DNA from: Archaeoglobus sp. UBA230 | GTDB taxonomy: Archaea; Halobacteriota; Archaeoglobi; Archaeoglobales; Archaeoglobaceae | Reading direction: 5' to 3' | NCBI GenBank assembly: GCA_002507545.1 | Contig: DAVR01000016.1 | Coordinates: forward strand, 1-64,000 | DNA length: 64,000 nucleotides | Part shown: piece by piece, positions 48,501 to 63,057 of the stretch | Numbering within the stretch: position 1 is the first letter of the stretch | How the letters are laid out: every line of letters begins with the position of its first letter | The notes under the pieces: generated by a model | The model's database searches: none | What the model was told of the DNA's origin: nothing | The model's input: only the letters and a program-made list of their open reading frames with translations | Program-made: the position numbers and the translations under genes

Positions 48501-48678
48501 TAAGCCAGTAAACTTTCTTCCTATCCCCCTTCAGCTTACTCTCACCCTCAGCCAGTTTTAAACTTACGAGAACTGAGAATGTTGTTCCGGGACTTGGTGA
48601 AATCCCGAACTTTTCAACTGTCCTGACCCTTCCACGATTTTGCATTTCCAAAACGAAAGACTTGAGATGTTCCTCCAT
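48460..48678 (-). CDS. Small winged-helix-like regulator
   Basis: 72 residues from ATG 48678: a helix (HLKSFVLEMQNRG), then SPSPGTTFSVLVSLKLAEGES, KLKGDRKKVYWLNEEGKL, the helix-wing pattern of small PadR/ArsR-like regulators. A TATA box (TTTTATATC) 27 bases upstream suggests a leaderless start. Overlaps the ATPase gene by 41 bases, probably its regulator. Confidence 0.6.
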   Translation of the reverse strand: MEEHLKSFVLEMQNRGRVRTVEKFGISPSPGTTFSVLVSLKLAEGESKLKGDRKKVYWLNEEGKLGEGYVRD

Positions 48679-48812
48679 ACCTCCACACTCTTGATGCGTC
48701 CGCTGATATAAAATTTTCTTAAATGGCAAAAATTTAAAAGGAAGATACCGTTATTGCTACTTATTTGCGAGCCACGAAAAAGATTTAAACCTTTACCGTT
48801 GCTTTGAAATAG

Positions 48813-48886
48813 GGGCTCGTAGCTCAGCCAGGCAGAGCGACGGGCTTTTAACCCGTCGGTCGCGGGTTCAAATCCCGTCGAGCCCG
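48813..48886 (+). tRNA. tRNA-Lys (TTT)
   Basis: 74 bases. Acceptor GGGCTCG/CGAGCCC with G73, T-arm CGGG-TTCAAAT-CCCG within, loop CTTTTAA with anticodon TTT. TATA-like ATTTAAACC at about 48781-48789, about 27 bases upstream. No intron. Confidence 0.95.
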
Positions 48887-48909
48887 CATTCAAATACAGG
48901 AGGAGAGTT

Positions 48910-49140
48910 ATGAAGTTCAAGCTGCAGGAACACATGCTCGTTCCAAAACATGAGATTTTGAGTAAAGAGGAAGCAGAAGAACTGCTTAAAATACTCGGAG
49001 TCCGCAAAGAACAGCTCCCGAAGATGAAGGCAGATGACCCCATCGCCAAAGAAATTGGTGCGAAGCCAGGAGATATTGTTAAGATTACAAGGAAAAGTTT
49101 AACTGCAGGAGAGAGTGTCTTTTACAGATTGGTTATATGA
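48910..49140 (+). CDS. rpoH: RNA polymerase subunit H (Rpb5 C-terminal homolog)
   Basis: 76-residue archaeal Rpo[47 protein letters not shown], ending SVFYRLVI. First gene of the RNA polymerase operon. GGAGGAG nine bases upstream. Confidence 0.95.
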   Translation: MKFKLQEHMLVPKHEILSKEEAEELLKILGVRKEQLPKMKADDPIAKEIGAKPGDIVKITRKSLTAGESVFYRLVI

Positions 49141-49175
49141 TGAAATGCGGAAAATTTAACGAAAGGTGAGAATAC

Positions 49176-52530
<3,355 letters not shown>

Positions 52531-52541
52531 GGTGAAAAGCA

Positions 52542-55145
52542 ATGTTACCGAAAAGGGTTGCTGCCCTGAAATTTGAAGTTCTTTCTCCTCAGGAGATAAG
52601 GAGGATGAGCGTTGTTAAGATCATCACCCCCGAAACCTACGACGATGATGGTTTTCCGATTGATGGCGGTCTGATGGATACGAGGTTGGGTGTGATAGAC
52701 CCCGGACTGAGATGTAAAACGTGTGGGGGTAAGGCGGGAGAATGTCCGGGACATTTTGGACACGTGGAGCTTGCTGCACCAGTCATTCATGTTGGATATG
52801 CAAAACTGATAGCGAGATTGCTGAACGGGACTTGCAGGGAGTGTGGAAGAATACTGCTCAAGGATGACAGAAGGGATAGGTTTATTGAAGAGATAGAGAG
52901 GAGGATTGAGTTCAATCAGAATTACGAAGATGTCATAAAGGAAGTTTTTAGGCTGACAAAAGCTGCTAAGAAATGCCCCCACTGCGGAGAGGAGCAGATC
53001 GAGATAAAATTCGACAAACCAACCTTTTTCTACGAGGGAGAGCACAGGCTGACACCCAAGGATGTAAGGGAGAGGCTCGAAAAGATTCCTAACGAGGACC
53101 TTCCAGCTTTCGGTCTCAATCCCAAAGCCACACGCCCTGAATGGTTCGTTCTTACAGTCCTACCCGTTCCTCCAGTTACCGTAAGACCTTCAATCATACT
53201 TGAAACCGGACAGAGGAGTGAAGATGATCTGACGCACAAACTTGTTGACATAATCAGAATAAACCAGAGATTCATGGAAAACAAAGAGGCTGGAGCGCCA
53301 CAGCAGATTCTTGAAGACCTCTGGGAACTTTTGCAATATCACGTGACCACATATCTTGACAATGAGGTTAGTGGGATACCTCCAGCGAGACACCGCAGCG
53401 GCAGGCCACTTAAAACCCTCGCTCAGCGTTTGAAAGGGAAAGAGGGAAGGTTCAGGGGGTCTTTATCGGGTAAGAGAGTTAACTTCTCTGCCAGAACTGT
53501 AATCAGTCCCGACCCTTGTCTGAGCATAAACGAAGTTGGTGTGCCGAAGGAAATTGCTGAAGAAGTTACTGTGCCCCTATTCGTCACACCAAACAACATC
53601 GAAATTGCGAGAGAGTTCGTTCTCAGAAGTGAGCATCCCAAGGCGAACTACATCGTCAGACCTGATGGCAGAAGGATAAGGGTTATAGAGAGTAACAAGG
53701 AGGAACTGGCAGAGAAACTTGAGCCGGGATGGATTGTTGAAAGACAGCTTATGGATGGAGACATAGTATTATTTAACAGACAACCATCACTGCACAGAAT
53801 GAGCATAATGGCTCACTATGTGAAGGTTCTGCCCTACAAAACCTTCCGTTTAAACCCTGCTGTCTGCCCACCCTATAACGCTGATTTTGATGGTGACGAG
53901 ATGAACCTGCATGTCCCCCAGAGCCTCGAAGCTCAGGCTGAGGCGAAGATTTTAATGGCCGTTCAGGAGCACATTCTATCGCCGAGATTCGGTGGACCGA
54001 TTATAGGTGGAATTCACGACCACATCAGTGGTCTATACCTTCTCACAAGAGGTGAGAAGAAGTTCAACAGAGAGGAGGCAATGGAGCTACTGAGGGCGTT
54101 AGACATATCAGAAATACCTGTAAAAAATGAATATACTGGCAAAGAGATTTTTAGCTTTATTCTGCCCGAATTAACCCTCGAATTTAAAGCTGAAATCTGT
54201 CAGGGATGTGAAGAATGTAAGGGGGAGAACTGTGAGTATGATGCCTACGTCATTATTGAGAAGGGGAAACTGTTAAAGGGTACGATAGATGAAAAAGCTG
54301 TTGGGGCATTTAAAGGTATAATCATAGACGAAATTGCAAGAAAATATGGGAAAGAAGAGGCGAAGAAGTTCATAGACCGTATGACCCAGCTTGCCATTAG
54401 AATAATCAGCAAGCTTGGATTTACAGTTGGAATTGATGATGAAGATATACCTCCTGAAGCGAGCATGCAGATAGAGGAGGTGCTGAAGGAGGCTGAAGAG
54501 GAGGTTGAAAAGCTGATTAAGGCTTACAAAGAGGGGGACCTTGAGCCCATGCCGGGAAGGAGCATTGAGGAAACCCTTGAGATGAGGATTATGCAGGTTC
54601 TTGGCAGGGCAAGAGACAGGGCTGGCAAGATCGCCCAGAGACACCTCGGTATGGATAACGCTGCAGTTATAATGGCCGTCAGCGGTGCAAGAGGTTCGAT
54701 GCTGAACCTCACCCAGATGGCAGCCTGCATAGGTCAGCAGTCTGTGAGAGGTGAAAGGATTAGTAGGGGTTACACCTACACGAACAGGACGCTGAGTCAC
54801 TTTAAACCTGGAGACTTGGGGGCAGAGGCAAGAGGGTTCGTGAGGAGTAGCTACAAGAGGGGTTTGTCACCAGTTGAGTTCTTCTTCCATGCTGCAGGTG
54901 GTAGAGAAGGTCTCGTTGATACTGCTGTGAGAACCTCACAGTCCGGATATCTCCAGAGAAGGATGATCAATGCCCTTCAGGATTTGAAGATAGAGTACGA
55001 CGGGACTGTGAGGGAGCAAACATCAGGCTCTCTTGTTCAGTTTAGGTATGGCGAAGACGGGACCGACCCCATGAAGAGCTTCAGGGGAAAGGCTGTAGAT
55101 GTGAGGAGGATAGTTCGCGAGGTTATCGGGGAGGTGAAGAAATGA
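52542..55145 (+). CDS. rpoA1: RNA polymerase subunit A'
   Basis: 867-residue largest-subunit N-terminal part. Zinc sites [17 protein letters not shown] and [17 protein letters not shown], the catalytic metal loop [10 protein letters not shown], trigger/bridge region near [22 protein letters not shown]. Overlaps rpoA2 by four bases. Confidence 0.97.
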   Translation: MLPKRVAALKFEVLSPQEIRRMSVVKIITPETYDDDGFPIDGGLMDTRLGVIDPGLRCKTCGGKAGECPGHFGHVELAAPVIHVGYAKLIARLLNGTCRECGRILLKDDRRDRFIEEIERRIEFNQNYEDVIKEVFRLTKAAKKCPHCGEEQIEIKFDKPTFFYEGEHRLTPKDVRERLEKIPNEDLPAFGLNPKATRPEWFVLTVLPVPPVTVRPSIILETGQRSEDDLTHKLVDIIRINQRFMENKEAGAPQQILEDLWELLQYHVTTYLDNEVSGIPPARHRSGRPLKTLAQRLKGKEGRFRGSLSGKRVNFSARTVISPDPCLSINEVGVPKEIAEEVTVPLFVTPNNIEIAREFVLRSEHPKANYIVRPDGRRIRVIESNKEELAEKLEPGWIVERQLMDGDIVLFNRQPSLHRMSIMAHYVKVLPYKTFRLNPAVCPPYNADFDGDEMNLHVPQSLEAQAEAKILMAVQEHILSPRFGGPIIGGIHDHISGLYLLTRGEKKFNREEAMELLRALDISEIPVKNEYTGKEIFSFILPELTLEFKAEICQGCEECKGENCEYDAYVIIEKGKLLKGTIDEKAVGAFKGIIIDEIARKYGKEEAKKFIDRMTQLAIRIISKLGFTVGIDDEDIPPEASMQIEEVLKEAEEEVEKLIKAYKEGDLEPMPGRSIEETLEMRIMQVLGRARDRAGKIAQRHLGMDNAAVIMAVSGARGSMLNLTQMAACIGQQSVRGERISRGYTYTNRTLSHFKPGDLGAEARGFVRSSYKRGLSPVEFFFHAAGGREGLVDTAVRTSQSGYLQRRMINALQDLKIEYDGTVREQTSGSLVQFRYGEDGTDPMKSFRGKAVDVRRIVREVIGEVKK

Positions 55146-56287
55146 AAAAAGTGGATTATGATTCTATTATCAACCAATATCCCTTTCCTCCTTCGGTAAA
55201 GGAGGAAATAAAGGCAGAACTTGAGAAAAATAATGTAAACAAGACAAATGCAAAAAAGATTGTGGAGAAGTGCTATCAGGCATATCTTGCCAACCTTATG
55301 GAGCCGGGGGAGGCTGCTGGAATTGTTGCTGCCCAGTCCATCGGAGAGCCGGGCACTCAGATGACAATGAGGACGTTCCACTACGCAGGTGTTGCAGAAA
55401 TAAACGTCACCCTCGGTCTGCCAAGGTTGATTGAGATTCTGGATGTCAGAAAAAACCCATCTACCCCAATGATGACCATAAGGCTTCTTCCAGAGTATGC
55501 GCAGGACAGAGAGAAGGCAAGAGAAGTTGCAAACAGAATTGAAGCAACCTATGTAAGGGACGTAGCAGACATTGAGGTGGACATCAGAAGATTAACAATC
55601 ATCATAAGACCTGACACAAGAGTTCTGGAGAGAAAGGGGTTGAGTGCCGAAGACCTGAAAAATAAGATTTCAAAAGTTCTAAAGACTGAGGTTGAAGAGT
55701 CTGAGGACGGAAGCTTTGTCGCTCAAATAGCTGAGCCATCATACAAAACCCTCATGACGGCGTTTGAAAAGCTTAAAGACACGGTCATCATGGGTATAAA
55801 GGAGATAAAGAGAGTTATAATAAGAAAGGAAGATGATGAGTACGTGCTTTACACAGAGGGTTCCAATTTGAAGAAGATTATGAAGGTCAAGGGCGTTGAC
55901 TTTACGAGGACGACCACAAATAATATCTACGAAATATACGAAGTTCTTGGGATAGAGGCAGCAAGGAATGCCATAATTAAGGAGGCTCTGGATACACTCG
56001 AAGAGCAGGGGCTGGAAGTTGATCCAAGGCATATAATGCTGGTTGCCGATGTTATGACGGCAGATGGAGAGTTGAGGCAAATTGGAAGGCACGGTGTTGC
56101 TGGAGAAAAGCAGAGCATACTCGCAAGGGCTGCCTTTGAGATGACAGTAAATAACCTTCTCGATGCGGCTGTGAAAGGAGAGGTAGACTATCTAAAGGGA
56201 ATAACCGAGAATATAATCGTCGGGCAGCCCATAAAACTTGGAACGGGAGATGTAGAACTTGTGTTGAAACTGGGGGGTAGGAAATGA
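55142..56287 (+). CDS. rpoA2: RNA polymerase subunit A''
   Basis: 381-residue C-terminal part of the largest subunit: [37 protein letters not shown] and ASFEMT-like [19 protein letters not shown] overlap with both rpoA1 and rpl30e. Confidence 0.97.
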   Translation: MKKVDYDSIINQYPFPPSVKEEIKAELEKNNVNKTNAKKIVEKCYQAYLANLMEPGEAAGIVAAQSIGEPGTQMTMRTFHYAGVAEINVTLGLPRLIEILDVRKNPSTPMMTIRLLPEYAQDREKAREVANRIEATYVRDVADIEVDIRRLTIIIRPDTRVLERKGLSAEDLKNKISKVLKTEVEESEDGSFVAQIAEPSYKTLMTAFEKLKDTVIMGIKEIKRVIIRKEDDEYVLYTEGSNLKKIMKVKGVDFTRTTTNNIYEIYEVLGIEAARNAIIKEALDTLEEQGLEVDPRHIMLVADVMTADGELRQIGRHGVAGEKQSILARAAFEMTVNNLLDAAVKGEVDYLKGITENIIVGQPIKLGTGDVELVLKLGGRK

Positions 56288-56547
56288 CGGATGTTGAATC
56301 TGTGATAAGGATGGTGTTGAAGACTGGAGGATATCGTTTGGGAAGTAAAAGTACACTGAAGGCTTTGCAGAAGGGAGAGGCAAAGGCGGTTGTGGTTGCA
56401 GCAAACTGTCCAGAAGACGTACTTGAGAAGATAAAGAGCTACGACGTCAAGGTTCTCACCTACAATGGAACGAACATGGAGCTTGGAGCGTTCTGCGGGA
56501 AGCCCTTCAGCGTTGCAGCAATGGCAATAACTGAAGAGATAGAGTAA
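56284..56547 (+). CDS. rpl30e: Ribosomal protein L30e-like
   Basis: 87 residues of the L7Ae/L30e RNA-binding family: [31 protein letters not shown] and [15 protein letters not shown]. Standard position between rpoA2 and nusA in euryarchaea. Confidence 0.93.
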   Translation: MTDVESVIRMVLKTGGYRLGSKSTLKALQKGEAKAVVVAANCPEDVLEKIKSYDVKVLTYNGTNMELGAFCGKPFSVAAMAITEEIE

Positions 56548-56566
56548 ATCCCTGCGAGGGTCATGT

Positions 56567-56986
56567 ATGGGAGTTAAGCTATCAGCAGAGAGTATAAGAT
56601 ACCTAACGCTTTTCGAGAATTTGACTGGAGCGAGCGTCAAAGACTGTCTCGTTTACGACGACAAGGTTGTTTTCGTCGTGAGAAGGGGTCATATGGGTGT
56701 AGCGATAGGTAAGGGAGGAATCAACGTTGAGAGAGCAAAAGAGTTGATAGGAAAAAGGATCGAGATAATAGAGCACTCTGACGATCCTGCAGAGTTCATA
56801 GCCAATATTTTTAAACCGATTAAGGTTAATGTCAGATTAATGGATAAAAGTGGGGCAAAGATTGCCCAAGTAAGTGTCAGTCCAGATTTAAAAGGAATAG
56901 TGATTGGAAAAGGTGGTAAAAACATTAATAAAGCCAAAGAACTGGCTAAGAGGCATCACGATATTGAAGACGTGATAGTAAGGTGA
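56567..56986 (+). CDS. nusA: Archaeal NusA-like transcription factor
   Basis: 139 residues with two KH domains ([39 protein letters not shown]) but no S1 domain, the archaeal NusA form. Overlaps rps12 by four bases. Confidence 0.94.
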   Translation: MGVKLSAESIRYLTLFENLTGASVKDCLVYDDKVVFVVRRGHMGVAIGKGGINVERAKELIGKRIEIIEHSDDPAEFIANIFKPIKVNVRLMDKSGAKIAQVSVSPDLKGIVIGKGGKNINKAKELAKRHHDIEDVIVR

Positions 56987-57420
56987 TGGATATGGGTAGA
57001 GGATTATTTGCTGCAAGAAAGCTCATAGAAACCAAGAAGAAATTCAGGTGGAGTGACAGGAGATTTGTAAGAAGAACACTTGGCTTAGCTGCTAAAGCCG
57101 ATCCACTCGAAGGTGCACCGATGGCGAGAGGGATAGTGCTCGAAAAGATTGGAATTGAGGCGAGGCAGCCAAATTCAGCTATCAGAAAGGCTGTTAGAGT
57201 TCAGTTGATTAAGAATGGCAGACAGATTACAGCCTTCTGTCCCGGAGATGGTGCCATCAATTTCATTGATGAGCACGATGAAGTGATTGTCGAGAAAATA
57301 GGAGGAAGAATGGGTAGGAGTATGGGAGATATTCCGGGTGTTAGATACAAGGTCGTGAAGGTGAACAACACCAGCCTTAGGGAGCTTGTAAGAGGAAGGA
57401 AGGAGAAGAGGCTGAGGTGA
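56983..57420 (+). CDS. rps12: Ribosomal protein S12
   Basis: 145 residues, decoding-site protein. [14 protein letters not shown]-terminus of archaeal S12, then [14 protein letters not shown], the [14 protein letters not shown] and [14 protein letters not shown] blocks. Five bases before rps7. Confidence 0.96.
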   Translation: MMDMGRGLFAARKLIETKKKFRWSDRRFVRRTLGLAAKADPLEGAPMARGIVLEKIGIEARQPNSAIRKAVRVQLIKNGRQITAFCPGDGAINFIDEHDEVIVEKIGGRMGRSMGDIPGVRYKVVKVNNTSLRELVRGRKEKRLR

Positions 57421-57424
57421 AGCA

Positions 57425-58009
57425 ATGAAATACGGTTTTACAAAGGAAGAATTGCTCGTTTTTGGCAAATACGATCCAAGTGAGGTTCAGATTAGCGACC
57501 CCGCACTGGAAAGCTACATATGCCTTGAACCCAAATACGTCATGCACACCCACGGAAGGCACGCAAATGTTCCATTTGCTAAACAGAAGGTCTTCATCGT
57601 CGAAAGACTGATAAACAAGGTCATGAGAAAGGGGCACAACACAGGCAAGAAAATTCTTGCCTACAACATCGTCAGAGAGGCATTCGAGATTATAGAGAAG
57701 AGGACAAAAAAGAATCCGATTCAGGTTCTCGTTGATGCTATAATCAACGCAGGTCCGAGAGAGGAGGTTGTAAGGCTCAAGTATGGTGGTATTGCGGTTC
57801 CAAGAGCAGTTGATACCTCAAGTTCAAGAAGAGTGGATATCGCATTGAGAAATATTGCAGAAGGAGCGAGGAGAGCAGCCTTTAAGTCGAAAAGGAGTAT
57901 TGCAGAATGTCTTGCTGATGAGATCATAGCTGCAGCGAATAACGAGAGTAGGAGCTTTGCTGTATCCAAGAAGGAAGAAGTTGAGAGAGTTGCAAAGTCT
58001 GCGAGGTGA
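57425..58009 (+). CDS. rps7: Ribosomal protein S7
   Basis: 194 residues: [64 protein letters not shown] and a C-terminal [13 protein letters not shown]. Organises the small-subunit head. Overlaps fusA by four bases. Confidence 0.96.
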   Translation: MKYGFTKEELLVFGKYDPSEVQISDPALESYICLEPKYVMHTHGRHANVPFAKQKVFIVERLINKVMRKGHNTGKKILAYNIVREAFEIIEKRTKKNPIQVLVDAIINAGPREEVVRLKYGGIAVPRAVDTSSSRRVDIALRNIAEGARRAAFKSKRSIAECLADEIIAAANNESRSFAVSKKEEVERVAKSAR

Positions 58010-60201
58010 TAATTTTGGCGAGAGCAAAGAAAATTGATAAGATCAAGGAGCTGATGTGGAAACCTGAATACATCAGGAACATGGGAATTGTCGCCCACAT
58101 TGACCACGGAAAAACTACTTTGAGTGATAACCTGCTTGCTGGGGCTGGAATGATCAGCGAGGAGCTTGCAGGACAGCAGCTTTACCTCGATTTTGATGAG
58201 CAGGAGCAGGAGAGGGGGATCACGATTAACGCCGCCAATGTATCTATGGTTCACGAGTATGAGGGAAAGGAGTACCTCATCAACCTGATTGATACTCCCG
58301 GGCACGTTGACTTTGGCGGTGACGTTACAAGGGCAATGAGAGCCGTTGATGGTGTCATTGTCGTTGTTGATGCTGTCGAAGGGGTTATGCCACAAACAGA
58401 GACTGTTCTAAGGCAGGCTCTCAAGGAGAACGTCAAGCCTACCTTGTTCGTCAACAAAGTTGACAGATTGATTAGAGAGTTGGAACTTACACCGCAGCAG
58501 ATGCAGGAGAGGCTCGTAAAGGTCATAACAGAGGTTAACAAGCTAATCAAGGCGATGAGACCAGACAAATACTCTGAATGGAGGATTGACGTTGCAGATG
58601 GCAGCGTTGCCTTTGGTTCAGCATTGTACAACTGGGCTGTGAGCGTTCCCGCTCAGAAGGTTACAGGCATCGGCTTTAAGGAAGTTTACGAGTATCTGAA
58701 GGAAGGAAAGGTTAAAGAACTCGCAAAGAAGTCTCCCCTCTACCGTGTTGTCCTTGATATGGTCATAAGACACCTTCCTTCACCAATTGAAGCTCAGAGA
58801 GAAAGAATTGGGGTTATCTGGAAGGGAGACATAAACAGCGAAGTCGGGCAGGCAATGGTTAGGTGTGATCCGAAGGGACCAATTGCTTTGATGATTACGA
58901 AAATCGTTGTTGAACCGCAGGCTGGCGAAATTGCCGTTGGTAGGCTTTTCAGCGGCACTCTTAAGCCGGGTCAAGAGCTTTTCATAGTTGACAGGAAGTC
59001 CAAGAACAGAATACAGACCGTCGGCCTTTACATGGGGCCGAGAAGGGTAGAAGTTGACGAGGTTCCTGCGGGGAACATTGTTGCACTCATCGGGTTGAGA
59101 GATGCGGTTGCAGGTTCTACATGCTCCAATATTGAGGATTTCACACCCTTCGAGAGCATAAAGCATTACAGCGAACCCGTTGTGACGATGGCGATCGAGG
59201 CTAAGAACCCGAGAGACTTGCCAAAGCTCATAGAGGTGCTGAGGAAGATCGCCAAGGAGGACCCAACTCTACATATAACGCTCAACGAGGAGACTGGAGA
59301 ACATTTAATAAGTGGTATGGGAGAACTTCACCTTGAAGTTAAAGTTGAAAGAATCAGAAGGGACTACAATCTGGAAGTTATAACCTCTCCGCCAATTGTT
59401 GTATTCAGAGAGACTGTCACGGCAACATCACCCGTTGTCGAGGGCAAATCTCCAAACAAGCATAACAGGTTCTACATACTCGTTGAGCCTCTACCAGAGA
59501 AGGTCATCCAGCTTTTCAAGGAAGGCGAGGTTGACATGAAGATGGACAAGAAGGAAAGGAGGAGGAAGCTACAGGAGGCTGGATTGACAGGTGAGGAGGC
59601 TGCAGGGGCTGAAGAATACTTCGAGGGGAATCTGTTCTGCGATGTCACAAAGGGTATCCAGTATCTGAATGAGACCATGGAGCTGATTCTTGAAGGTTTC
59701 AGAGAGGCTATGAGAGCTGGACCACTGGCGAGAGAGCCATGCATGGGAATAAAGGTGAAGCTTGTTGATTGTAAGCTCCACGAGGATGCTGTGCACAGAG
59801 GTCCGGCACAGGTCATTCCTGCTGTAAGGTCCGCAATTTTCGCAGCAATTCTCCAAGCACAGCCAACACTGCTCGAACCGTATCAGAAAGTCTTCATCAC
59901 GGTCCCACAGGAGATGATGGGTGCTGTGACGAGAGAGATTCAGGGAAGGAGGGGGCAGGTTCTCGAGATGAAGACTGAGGGGGACATGGTTACAGTAATC
60001 GCAAAAGCACCAGTCAAGGAGATGTTCGGATTTGCTGGAGCTATCAGGGGAGCGACGTCAGGAAAGGCCATATGGAGCACTGAGCATGCAGGATTTGAGA
60101 TTGTGCCTCAAAACCTTCTCAACGACTTTGTGATGGAAGTCAGGAAGAGAAAAGGATTGAAGCTCGAAATACCGAAGCCCGAGGATTTTGTTGGGCTTTA
60201 A
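58006..60201 (+). CDS. fusA: Elongation factor 2
   Basis: 731-residue translocase GTPase. G1 [11 protein letters not shown]3 [11 protein letters not shown]4 NKVD, domain II and a domain IV with the diphthamide His in [16 protein letters not shown]. The start is the ATG at 58006 overlapping the rps7 stop, or the TTG at 58015, which follows GAGGTGAT. Confidence 0.97.
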   Translation: MIILARAKKIDKIKELMWKPEYIRNMGIVAHIDHGKTTLSDNLLAGAGMISEELAGQQLYLDFDEQEQERGITINAANVSMVHEYEGKEYLINLIDTPGHVDFGGDVTRAMRAVDGVIVVVDAVEGVMPQTETVLRQALKENVKPTLFVNKVDRLIRELELTPQQMQERLVKVITEVNKLIKAMRPDKYSEWRIDVADGSVAFGSALYNWAVSVPAQKVTGIGFKEVYEYLKEGKVKELAKKSPLYRVVLDMVIRHLPSPIEAQRERIGVIWKGDINSEVGQAMVRCDPKGPIALMITKIVVEPQAGEIAVGRLFSGTLKPGQELFIVDRKSKNRIQTVGLYMGPRRVEVDEVPAGNIVALIGLRDAVAGSTCSNIEDFTPFESIKHYSEPVVTMAIEAKNPRDLPKLIEVLRKIAKEDPTLHITLNEETGEHLISGMGELHLEVKVERIRRDYNLEVITSPPIVVFRETVTATSPVVEGKSPNKHNRFYILVEPLPEKVIQLFKEGEVDMKMDKKERRRKLQEAGLTGEEAAGAEEYFEGNLFCDVTKGIQYLNETMELILEGFREAMRAGPLAREPCMGIKVKLVDCKLHEDAVHRGPAQVIPAVRSAIFAAILQAQPTLLEPYQKVFITVPQEMMGAVTREIQGRRGQVLEMKTEGDMVTVIAKAPVKEMFGFAGAIRGATSGKAIWSTEHAGFEIVPQNLLNDFVMEVRKRKGLKLEIPKPEDFVGL

Positions 60202-60283
60202 TCTAATCTCTCCCTAATTTTTCTTGTTTCGATTTACTTGTGACTTGCTGAGAATTTATATAGCCTAAATTAAAAACACCCGT

Positions 60284-60919
60284 ATGCAAGAGGACATCGA
60301 ACCAGTTGAAAAGTTCAACTTTGCCTGCTATCCGGGCATAGTCTGCTTTAACGAGTGCTGCCAGCACCTCAACATCGCCCTAACTCCTTACGACGTTCTG
60401 AAGATGGCGAGAGGCTTAAAAATCACCACCAGCGAATTTCTGGAGCGTTACACATCCAAGCACATCGGCATCACTACCGGCTTGCCTGTGGTTGTCTTGA
60501 AGATGCTTCCCGATGGAAGATGTCCCTTTGTAACCGAAAAGGGCTGCAGCATCTACAAACATCGCCCATCGCCCTGCAGACTTTATCCGGTTGTTAGAGT
60601 AAGAGTTAGAGATGAAGTCCAGTATTACTTGCTAAAGGAGGACTTCTGTGCCGGTCATATGGAAAACAGGGAATGGAGCGTGACAGAATGGATAAGAGAT
60701 CAGGAAGCAGAGGAATACAATGAGATGAATGATGTTTTCTTTGAACTCATCTCAGCGAAAAACAAAGCTGGAAGAGACCTCACAGAGGAGGAACTAGAGA
60801 AGATTTACAGAGTATGCTTTGACGTAGATCGGTTTAAGAGAGAAAAAGGAATTAACGACGATATGGACGCTTTGAAGAAGGGGATAAAATCCTCTATCGA
60901 CCTGATTCTATCTGTTTAA
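60284..60919 (+). CDS. YkgJ-family Cys-cluster (zinc/iron-chelating) protein
   Basis: 211 residues. Cys pattern FACYPGIVCFNECCQHL and GRCPFVTEKGCSIYKHRPSPCRLYPVV, as in YkgJ/Fe-S flavin-free metal-chelating proteins. Function unestablished. TATA box GAATTTATATAGCC about 30 bases upstream, giving a nearly leaderless mRNA. Converges with and overlaps the next minus-strand gene by 26 bases. Confidence 0.85.
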   Translation: MQEDIEPVEKFNFACYPGIVCFNECCQHLNIALTPYDVLKMARGLKITTSEFLERYTSKHIGITTGLPVVVLKMLPDGRCPFVTEKGCSIYKHRPSPCRLYPVVRVRVRDEVQYYLLKEDFCAGHMENREWSVTEWIRDQEAEEYNEMNDVFFELISAKNKAGRDLTEEELEKIYRVCFDVDRFKREKGINDDMDALKKGIKSSIDLILSV

Positions 60920-61580
60920 GAAAAATTATATTTCCTCTACCCTTCTTGACTTTCTCCACTATACCTCTCCTCTCGAGGTCGGCGATAATCAGACTCATCT
61001 TCGCCTCACTGTAGCCGAGTTTCTTTCTCAGTTCCTTTTGAGTTACTCTCCCACCCTCGCGCCTTATAATCTCAACAACTTCTGCAAGGTCTTCGGGGAG
61101 AGTCTCAAGCCGAATATCGTTGTCTTCATAGGGTTGACCTGCAAGCTCAAACTCCCTATCAGCCTTAGAACGAAGTTTCAGAACTAAAAGAACGGCTAAA
61201 ATTACTCCTGAAATGAGAACTGCTATGAGGTGATAAGGGATTTCTCCTTCTTCAACTACTGGAAAATCCGGTATTTCCTGAAATTCTTCAAGTTTTGGAA
61301 AAAGAATTAAATCGAACCTTGTGCTGTTAAAAACAGACACGTTTTCCACAGTCATGTATTCTCCAGCGTATGCTACAATGGTGTAGTTTCCGGGTGGAAC
61401 ATTAAAGCTGTAAGTCCCGTCTTCAGAGACCATCCTCTGAACGTTATCGTCCTTTATTTCTACAACAACGTTGTTAACGACATCAAGAGTGTCCCATCGG
61501 TAAATCTTTCCGTATATCTCAACTGCTCCCGAAGGGAGAATCAGCACTGAAAGAAGTGCAACCAGAAGAAGCTTTTTCAT
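60894..61580 (-). CDS. Membrane-anchored winged-helix protein with peptidase-regulatory-like domain
   Basis: 228 residues. Signal-like N-terminus (KKLLLVALLSVLILPSGAVE), an extracellular carboxypeptidase-regulatory-like beta domain (EDGTYSFNVPPGNYTIVAYAGEY), a transmembrane helix (LIAVLISGVILAVLLVLKL) and a cytoplasmic winged helix (AEVVEIIRREGGRVTQKEL, ADLERRGIVEKVKKGRGNII). An archaeal one-component transmembrane regulator pattern. Overlaps nadE by four bases. Confidence 0.75.
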   Translation of the reverse strand: MKKLLLVALLSVLILPSGAVEIYGKIYRWDTLDVVNNVVVEIKDDNVQRMVSEDGTYSFNVPPGNYTIVAYAGEYMTVENVSVFNSTRFDLILFPKLEEFQEIPDFPVVEEGEIPYHLIAVLISGVILAVLLVLKLRSKADREFELAGQPYEDNDIRLETLPEDLAEVVEIIRREGGRVTQKELRKKLGYSEAKMSLIIADLERRGIVEKVKKGRGNIIFLKQIESGR

Positions 61581-62320
61581 AGTAAATCTCTCACTCTCGC
61601 TATTGGTGGCATTTCTCGCTTATGTCTTGATCTCTCAACCATTTTCAGAACCTTTTGGAATTTCTCGTCATCCCTTTTCTCTCCTTTTTCAATCAGTTTT
61701 AGAATTTCATCAAGCTCTGCGTAGGTTATTCCCATCTCCCCTTCATCCGTCTGACCCGGCCATAAGGCTGCTGAAGGCTTCTTCTCGATTATTTCTCTCG
61801 GCACTCCGAGATGGGCTGCGAGTTGAAATACTTCGGTTTTGAACAAATCGCCAATGGGTAAGAAGTCTACCCCTCCATCTCCATACTTGGTAAAGTATCC
61901 CACCATAAGCTCGCTCTTATTCCCTGTCCCTGCCACAACTCTGTTCATGCTGTTGGCATGGTAATAGTTCAGAATCATTCTAATCCTTGGCTTCAGGTTG
62001 GCTTCCGCCATTCTGCTTCCTTCTCCAGCTTTCTTCTTAAAAACTTCTATTATATCGTTTATCTCAATTAGTTTGAAACTAATACCCAGACTTTTCGCCA
62101 CTTTAATGGCATCCTCCACATCCTGCTCAGGCGTTACCCCCCTTTCAGGCATAACCAACCCAAAAACCCTCTCATTTCCAAGAGCTTCACAGCAGAGATG
62201 TGCGACTGTGCTGCTGTCAACACCACCACTTAATCCAACAACAACACCTTCTGCACCGGATGATTCCACAAAATCGCTGATGAAGGAGCAAATCCTCTCG
62301 ACTACCTTTTCAAAGTTCAT
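61577..62320 (-). CDS. nadE: NAD+ synthetase (ammonia-type)
   Basis: 247 residues. PP-loop VGLSGGVDSSTVAHL, AGTGNKSELMVGYFTKYGDGGVDFLPIGD and SAALWPGQTDEGEMG. No glutaminase domain, so uses ammonia. Makes NAD from deamido-NAD. Divergent from 62393 across a 72-base AT-rich spacer. Confidence 0.95.
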   Translation of the reverse strand: MNFEKVVERICSFISDFVESSGAEGVVVGLSGGVDSSTVAHLCCEALGNERVFGLVMPERGVTPEQDVEDAIKVAKSLGISFKLIEINDIIEVFKKKAGEGSRMAEANLKPRIRMILNYYHANSMNRVVAGTGNKSELMVGYFTKYGDGGVDFLPIGDLFKTEVFQLAAHLGVPREIIEKKPSAALWPGQTDEGEMGITYAELDEILKLIEKGEKRDDEKFQKVLKMVERSRHKREMPPIARVRDLL

Positions 62321-62392
62321 GTCCTTTTATTTTCTGCCAGATTAAAATCTTTTTCCAAAACAAATAAAGCCAGTTTGATTTGAGATTATAAC

Positions 62393-63025
62393 ATGAACAT
62401 GCTTCGAGTCGAATATGACATTCAGCACCACCTCATCCTCTCAAAGAGAAAATTGAGCGACCACGCATTGATTAGGATGATTATCGCCACTTTATCAACT
62501 CCCACAGAGCTTGCCAACATCAGAAAGAGCGATTTCAAGGCTAAAAGAGGTAAAAAGCTTGATTACTTCACCGTCAGGCTTACTGAGGGAGGGAAAAGTA
62601 GAATCTCTCCCGTTGATAGAAAAACTTACGAAATAATCCAGCTTCTGCCATCAAAACCCTTCAACATGAGTGAGAGTGAAATGGACGAGATTGTTGGAAA
62701 ATACAGTCCTCCGGACAAAAGATACAACTGCAAGAGATTGAGAGAGGCTGTGAGGTTGATCCTGAAGGATTCAGACTTCTTCGGTGCTAAGAAATTGAAG
62801 AGTTTAGAGGAAGAGTATGCTTTCATGCTGGATTTTAATCCGCTTTACAGCGGCTTCTGGGACCTTGAGGATGAGGAGGGGATTGAAGATTTCGTTTTAA
62901 GCTATTCCGAAGTTAGCGGTGTGAGAGACAGTCAGAAGATAGCTGATGACACTGGCATTGACGAAGAAATTGTGAGACGGATTCTCGAAAGTGGAAGGAA
63001 AAGCCTTCTATCCTACGAAAGATAA
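62393..63025 (+). CDS. Tyrosine-recombinase-fold-like protein of unknown activity
   Basis: 210 residues. The first 90 (DHALIRMIIATLSTPTELANIRKSDF, YFTVRLTEGGKSRISPVDRKTYEIIQLLP) look like the catalytic-core start of XerC/integrase-type proteins, but the following region lacks a recognisable R-H-R-Y set. The C-terminus holds a helix-turn-helix-like segment (SQKIADDTGIDEEIVRRILESG). Upstream of herA, so perhaps in DNA repair or chromosome processing. Confidence 0.5.
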   Translation: MNMLRVEYDIQHHLILSKRKLSDHALIRMIIATLSTPTELANIRKSDFKAKRGKKLDYFTVRLTEGGKSRISPVDRKTYEIIQLLPSKPFNMSESEMDEIVGKYSPPDKRYNCKRLREAVRLILKDSDFFGAKKLKSLEEEYAFMLDFNPLYSGFWDLEDEEGIEDFVLSYSEVSGVRDSQKIADDTGIDEEIVRRILESGRKSLLSYER

Positions 63026-63057
63026 AAGATTTATTTTCGGAGAGAAAAGGATATACT

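Noticed and set aside
48564-49049. Minus-strand 161-residue frame over tRNA-Lys and rpoH
   Set aside because: It runs antisense through tRNA-Lys and rpoH and has no recognisable domain.
62393-63025. Recombinase-like protein as the provirus integrase
   Set aside because: It lies about 16 kb outside the provirus among host genes and lacks a visible catalytic set.
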